Under the pieces are notes generated by a model, which was not told the origin of the DNA, did no database searches, and saw only the letters and a program-made list of their open reading frames with translations. A program made the translations under genes and the position numbers. From Halomonas urmiana (GTDB taxonomy: Bacteria > Pseudomonadota > Gammaproteobacteria > Pseudomonadales > Halomonadaceae), in contig NZ_VBUI01000001.1 of assembly GCF_005780185.1 (NCBI RefSeq), positions 62,001 through 126,000 on the forward strand: a stretch of DNA of 64,000 nucleotides. Direction: 5' to 3'. Positions 61,978 through 64,000 of this stretch are shown one piece after another (position 1 is the stretch's first letter; each line of letters starts with the position of its first letter).

Positions 61978-62754
61978 TTACTTCTCGACGAACGCACGCT
62001 CGATCACGTAATCGCCGGGCTCGCCCATGCGCGGCGAGATGGTGAAGCCGAGCTCGTCCAGCAGCTGGCTGGTGTCGTCGAGCATCGCCGGGCTGCCGCA
62101 GATCATGGCGCGATCCTGCTTGGGGTCGATGGCCGGCAGGCCGGTGTCCTCGGCCAGCTTGCCACTGCGGATGTGGTCGGTCAGGCGCCCCATGGTATGG
62201 AAGGTCTCGCGGGTCACCGTGGGGTAGTAGACCAGCTTCTCGCTGATCTCCTCGCCCAGGTACTCGTGGGCGGGCAGGTCCTTCTGGATGAAGTCGGCAT
62301 AGGCCAGCTCGCTGACGTTGCGCACGCCGTGTACCAGCACCACCTTCTCGAAGCGCTCGTAGACCTCCGGGTCCTGGATCAGGCTCATGAACGGCGCCAG
62401 GCCGGTGCCGGTGGAGAGCAGGTAGAGGTTGCGCCCCGGCAGCAGGTCGTCGGTGACCAGGGTGCCGGTGGGCTTGCGGCTGACCATGATCTGGTCGCCC
62501 ACCTTGAGGTGCTGCAGCCGCGAGGTCAGCGGGCCGTCGGGCACCTTGATGCTGAAGAACTCCAGGTGGTCCTCGTAGTTGGGACTGGCGATGGAGTAGG
62601 CCCGCATCAGCGGCTTGCCGTTCACCTCGAGGCCGATCATCACGAACTGACCGTTCTTGAAGCGCAGGCTGCGCTCCCGGGTCGTGCGGAAACTGAACAG
62701 GGTGTCGTTCCAGTGATGCACACTGAGAACGTCTTCAAGCGCAAACTTGCTCAT
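61978..62754 (-). CDS. fpr: Ferredoxin--NADP reductase
   Basis: 258 residues. RAYSIASPNYEDHLEFFSIKV is the FAD-binding region, LLSTGTGLAPFMSLI the NADP-binding motif, and AMICGSPAMLDDTSQLLDELG plus the C-terminal FVEK are typical of the FprA class. It moves electrons between NADPH and ferredoxin or flavodoxin, and supports sulfite reduction and oxidative-stress repair. AAGGAG precedes the ATG. Divergent from finR, its known activator in pseudomonads. Confidence 0.93.
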   Translation of the reverse strand: MSKFALEDVLSVHHWNDTLFSFRTTRERSLRFKNGQFVMIGLEVNGKPLMRAYSIASPNYEDHLEFFSIKVPDGPLTSRLQHLKVGDQIMVSRKPTGTLVTDDLLPGRNLYLLSTGTGLAPFMSLIQDPEVYERFEKVVLVHGVRNVSELAYADFIQKDLPAHEYLGEEISEKLVYYPTVTRETFHTMGRLTDHIRSGKLAEDTGLPAIDPKQDRAMICGSPAMLDDTSQLLDELGFTISPRMGEPGDYVIERAFVEK

Positions 62755-62769
62755 GCCGACTCCTTTGAT

Positions 62770-62784
62770 ATTCCAAAAAGGAAT
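62770..62784. promoter_or_regulatory. Palindrome in the fpr leader (T-N11-A type)
   Basis: Perfect palindrome ATTCC AAAAA GGAAT, containing a T-N11-A LysR-type core, between the predicted fpr start of transcription and its ATG. A second binding site for FinR, or a different regulator, is possible. Confidence 0.4.
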
Positions 62785-62811
62785 AAATTTGCCTGATAGA
62801 TTGATACGGCA

Positions 62812-62865
62812 ATTCTAAGAGCCGGGGTATTATCTGTTAAATGGATTGTATGGATAACGCTTATC
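62812..62865 (-). promoter_or_regulatory. fpr promoter with upstream LysR-type site
   Basis: Minus strand TTAACA (62840-62835), 17 bases, TAGAAT (62817-62812). Upstream lies the palindrome GATAA CGC TTATC (62853-62865), centred about 54 bases before the predicted start point, the usual position for a LysR activator such as FinR. Confidence 0.6.
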
Positions 62866-62912
62866 TATACTCTGGATATCGGCTCTAGGTATCACACCCG
62901 CCAAGGAGCGTC

Positions 62913-63839
62913 ATGCGCTACACCCTGCGTCAGCTGGAGGTCTTCGTCGCCGTCGCCCAGCATGAGAGCGTCTCCCGGGCGGCCCGCGCCCTGGCGCTCT
63001 CGCAATCGGCGACCAGCACCGCCCTGGCCGAGCTGGAACGCCAGTTCGACTGCCGGCTGCTCGATCGCCTCGGCAAGCGCCTCAAGCTCAATGCCCTGGG
63101 CTTCCAGCTGCTGCCCAAGGCGGTGGCCCTGCTCGATCGTGCCGAAGAGGTGGAGGAGCTGCTGCGCGGCCAGCAGGGCATCGGCATCCTCGACGTGGGC
63201 GCCACCCTGACCATCGGCAACTACCTGGCGACCCTGCTGATCAGCGACTTCATGCAGCGCCACCCGGGCAGCCGCGTGCGCCTCTCGGTGCGCAACACCC
63301 GTACCATCATCGAGAGCGTGCGACAGCACGAGCTCGACCTGGGGCTGATCGAGGGACAGTGCGAAGAGGAGGACGTGATCACCCAGCCCTGGGTGGAGGA
63401 CGAGCTGGCGGTGTTCTGCTCGCCGCGCCATCCGCTGGCCCGCGGCGGCCCGGTGGAGCTCGACCGGCTGCTGCGCGAGGCCTGGATCATGCGCGAACAG
63501 GGCTCCGGCACCCGGCTGACCCTGGAACAGGCCGCCCGGCATCGCCGCGGGCGCTTCAACATCCTGCTCGAGCTGGAGCACACCGAGGGCATCAAGCGGG
63601 CGGTGGAGTCGGGGCTCGGCATCGGCTGCGTCTCCAGGCTTGCGCTGCGCGACGCCTTCCGCCGCGGCAGCCTGGTGCCCATCGCCACCCCGGAGCTCGA
63701 CCTGAGCCGCCAGTTCACCTTCATCTGGCACCGCCACAAGTATCTGGCCACCGGCATGCGCGAGTTCCTCAAGCTGTGCCGGCAGATGACCGAGGGCATC
63801 CGCCGCAGCGACCAGATCGACCTGCCCCAGGTGCCCTGA
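62913..63839 (+). CDS. finR: LysR-type regulator FinR
   Basis: 308 residues. Winged helix-turn-helix at the N-terminus (LRQLEVFVAVAQHESVSRAARALALSQSATS region), then an effector domain (VGATLTIGNYLATLLISDF, LDLGLIEGQ, EDELAVFCSPRHPLA). In Pseudomonas, FinR is divergent from fprA and activates it under oxidative stress and for sulfur metabolism; the same layout is seen here. AAGGAGCG precedes the ATG. Confidence 0.87.
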   Translation: MRYTLRQLEVFVAVAQHESVSRAARALALSQSATSTALAELERQFDCRLLDRLGKRLKLNALGFQLLPKAVALLDRAEEVEELLRGQQGIGILDVGATLTIGNYLATLLISDFMQRHPGSRVRLSVRNTRTIIESVRQHELDLGLIEGQCEEEDVITQPWVEDELAVFCSPRHPLARGGPVELDRLLREAWIMREQGSGTRLTLEQAARHRRGRFNILLELEHTEGIKRAVESGLGIGCVSRLALRDAFRRGSLVPIATPELDLSRQFTFIWHRHKYLATGMREFLKLCRQMTEGIRRSDQIDLPQVP

Positions 63840-63875
63840 TGCGAAGGTCCTGACACCGATGCCCTGACGCCAAAC

Positions 63876-63892
63876 GGCCCGACCGACGGGCC
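63876..63892. terminator. Hairpin between finR and the last gene
   Basis: GGCCCG / CGGGCC with a five-base loop, followed by further complementary sequence (GGGCCGT with ACGGCCC). Lies between convergent genes; no T-tract. Confidence 0.45.
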
Positions 63893-63916
63893 GGGCCGTC
63901 AACGCGCGGGGAGAGC

Positions 63917-64000
63917 CTAGCGGAGGTCGCGGACCGCCTCCTGGATATCGGCGAGGGAGGCCTTGGTGAGGTCCTTGGCCAGCGAGTGGATCACCCGCTT
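63917..64000 (-). CDS. Unidentified protein, C-terminal 27 residues
   Basis: The minus strand is open from the window edge to a TAG stop and reads KRVIHSLAKDLTKASLADIQ then EAVRDLR. Codon use is GC-rich at third positions as in neighbouring genes and the stretch looks helical. It is too short to name; most of the gene lies beyond the window. Confidence 0.55.
   Translation of the reverse strand, partial: KRVIHSLAKDLTKASLADIQEAVRDLR

Overview
The window is a GC-rich chromosomal segment of a moderately halophilic gammaproteobacterium, most likely a Halomonas or close relative. The best marker is an ectoine/hydroxyectoine TRAP system (teaABC plus the UspA protein teaD, 43.7-47.3 kb) whose proteins read like those of Halomonas elongata. 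Gene orders elsewhere are typical of Gammaproteobacteria: hemCDXY; argH-lptM-lysA-dapF-DUF484-xerC-HAD; engB/cytochrome c4/dsbA; glnK-amtB; fpr/finR. No rRNA, tRNA, insertion sequence, prophage or CRISPR array was seen. The window begins and ends inside genes.

Layout. (1) 1-9.5 kb: a tightly packed plus-strand catabolic cluster. It holds a gamma-butyrobetaine-hydroxylase-like dioxygenase (5' truncated) and an HD-domain protein (a TmpA/TmpB-like pair), AruI-type 2-ketoarginine decarboxylase, a glycine-betaine-type binding protein, AruH-type arginine:pyruvate transaminase, a complete basic amino acid ABC importer and an aldehyde dehydrogenase. Together these give uptake, transamination, decarboxylation and oxidation of arginine or a related cationic amino acid, joined to quaternary-amine or phosphonate chemistry. 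(2) 9.8-13.6 kb: carboxynorspermidine dehydrogenase and decarboxylase (spermidine/norspermidine synthesis) followed by an aspartate kinase that could supply their aspartate-semialdehyde. (3) 13.6-19.8 kb: TSUP transporter, gapA and mgsA (both with HexR-like boxes), a pair of FluC fluoride channels behind a structured leader with an intrinsic terminator, and a large MscS-family channel. (4) 20-31.6 kb: hemYXDC, argH, lptM, lysA, dapF, DUF484, xerC, HAD phosphatase, engB. (5) 31.6-43.6 kb: cytochrome c4, dsbA, an EEP-family hydrolase, a TakP-type TRAP transporter, thiD, a tandem UspA protein, dtd, an ABC-F protein and small genes. (6) 43.6-49.2 kb: teaABCD, an FKBP isomerase and a PHB-depolymerase-like esterase. 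(7) 49.2-59.4 kb: SCO1-like protein with a FixH-like partner, AEC transporter, a candidate Fur-controlled small RNA, trmB, DUF423, PaaI-like thioesterase, malate synthase G with an IclR-like operator inside its promoter, hydrolase, lipoprotein, comM/yifB and ubiK. (8) 59.5-64 kb: glnK-amtB-glnK2, two tandem-repeat arrays, fpr with divergent finR, and the tail of an unidentified gene.

The most interesting items are non-coding: the candidate Fur-repressed sRNA at 51389-51538, the structured leader of the fluC pair at 17211-17325, the operator centred in the glcB promoter at 55728-55756, and the HexR-like boxes between gapA and mgsA. The most interesting gene context is the 1-9.5 kb cluster, which may be a composite pathway for a cationic or quaternary amino compound. 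Start codons were chosen from ribosome-binding sites, ATGA-type overlaps and known family N-termini; all functions are by recognition of protein families, not by computed searches.
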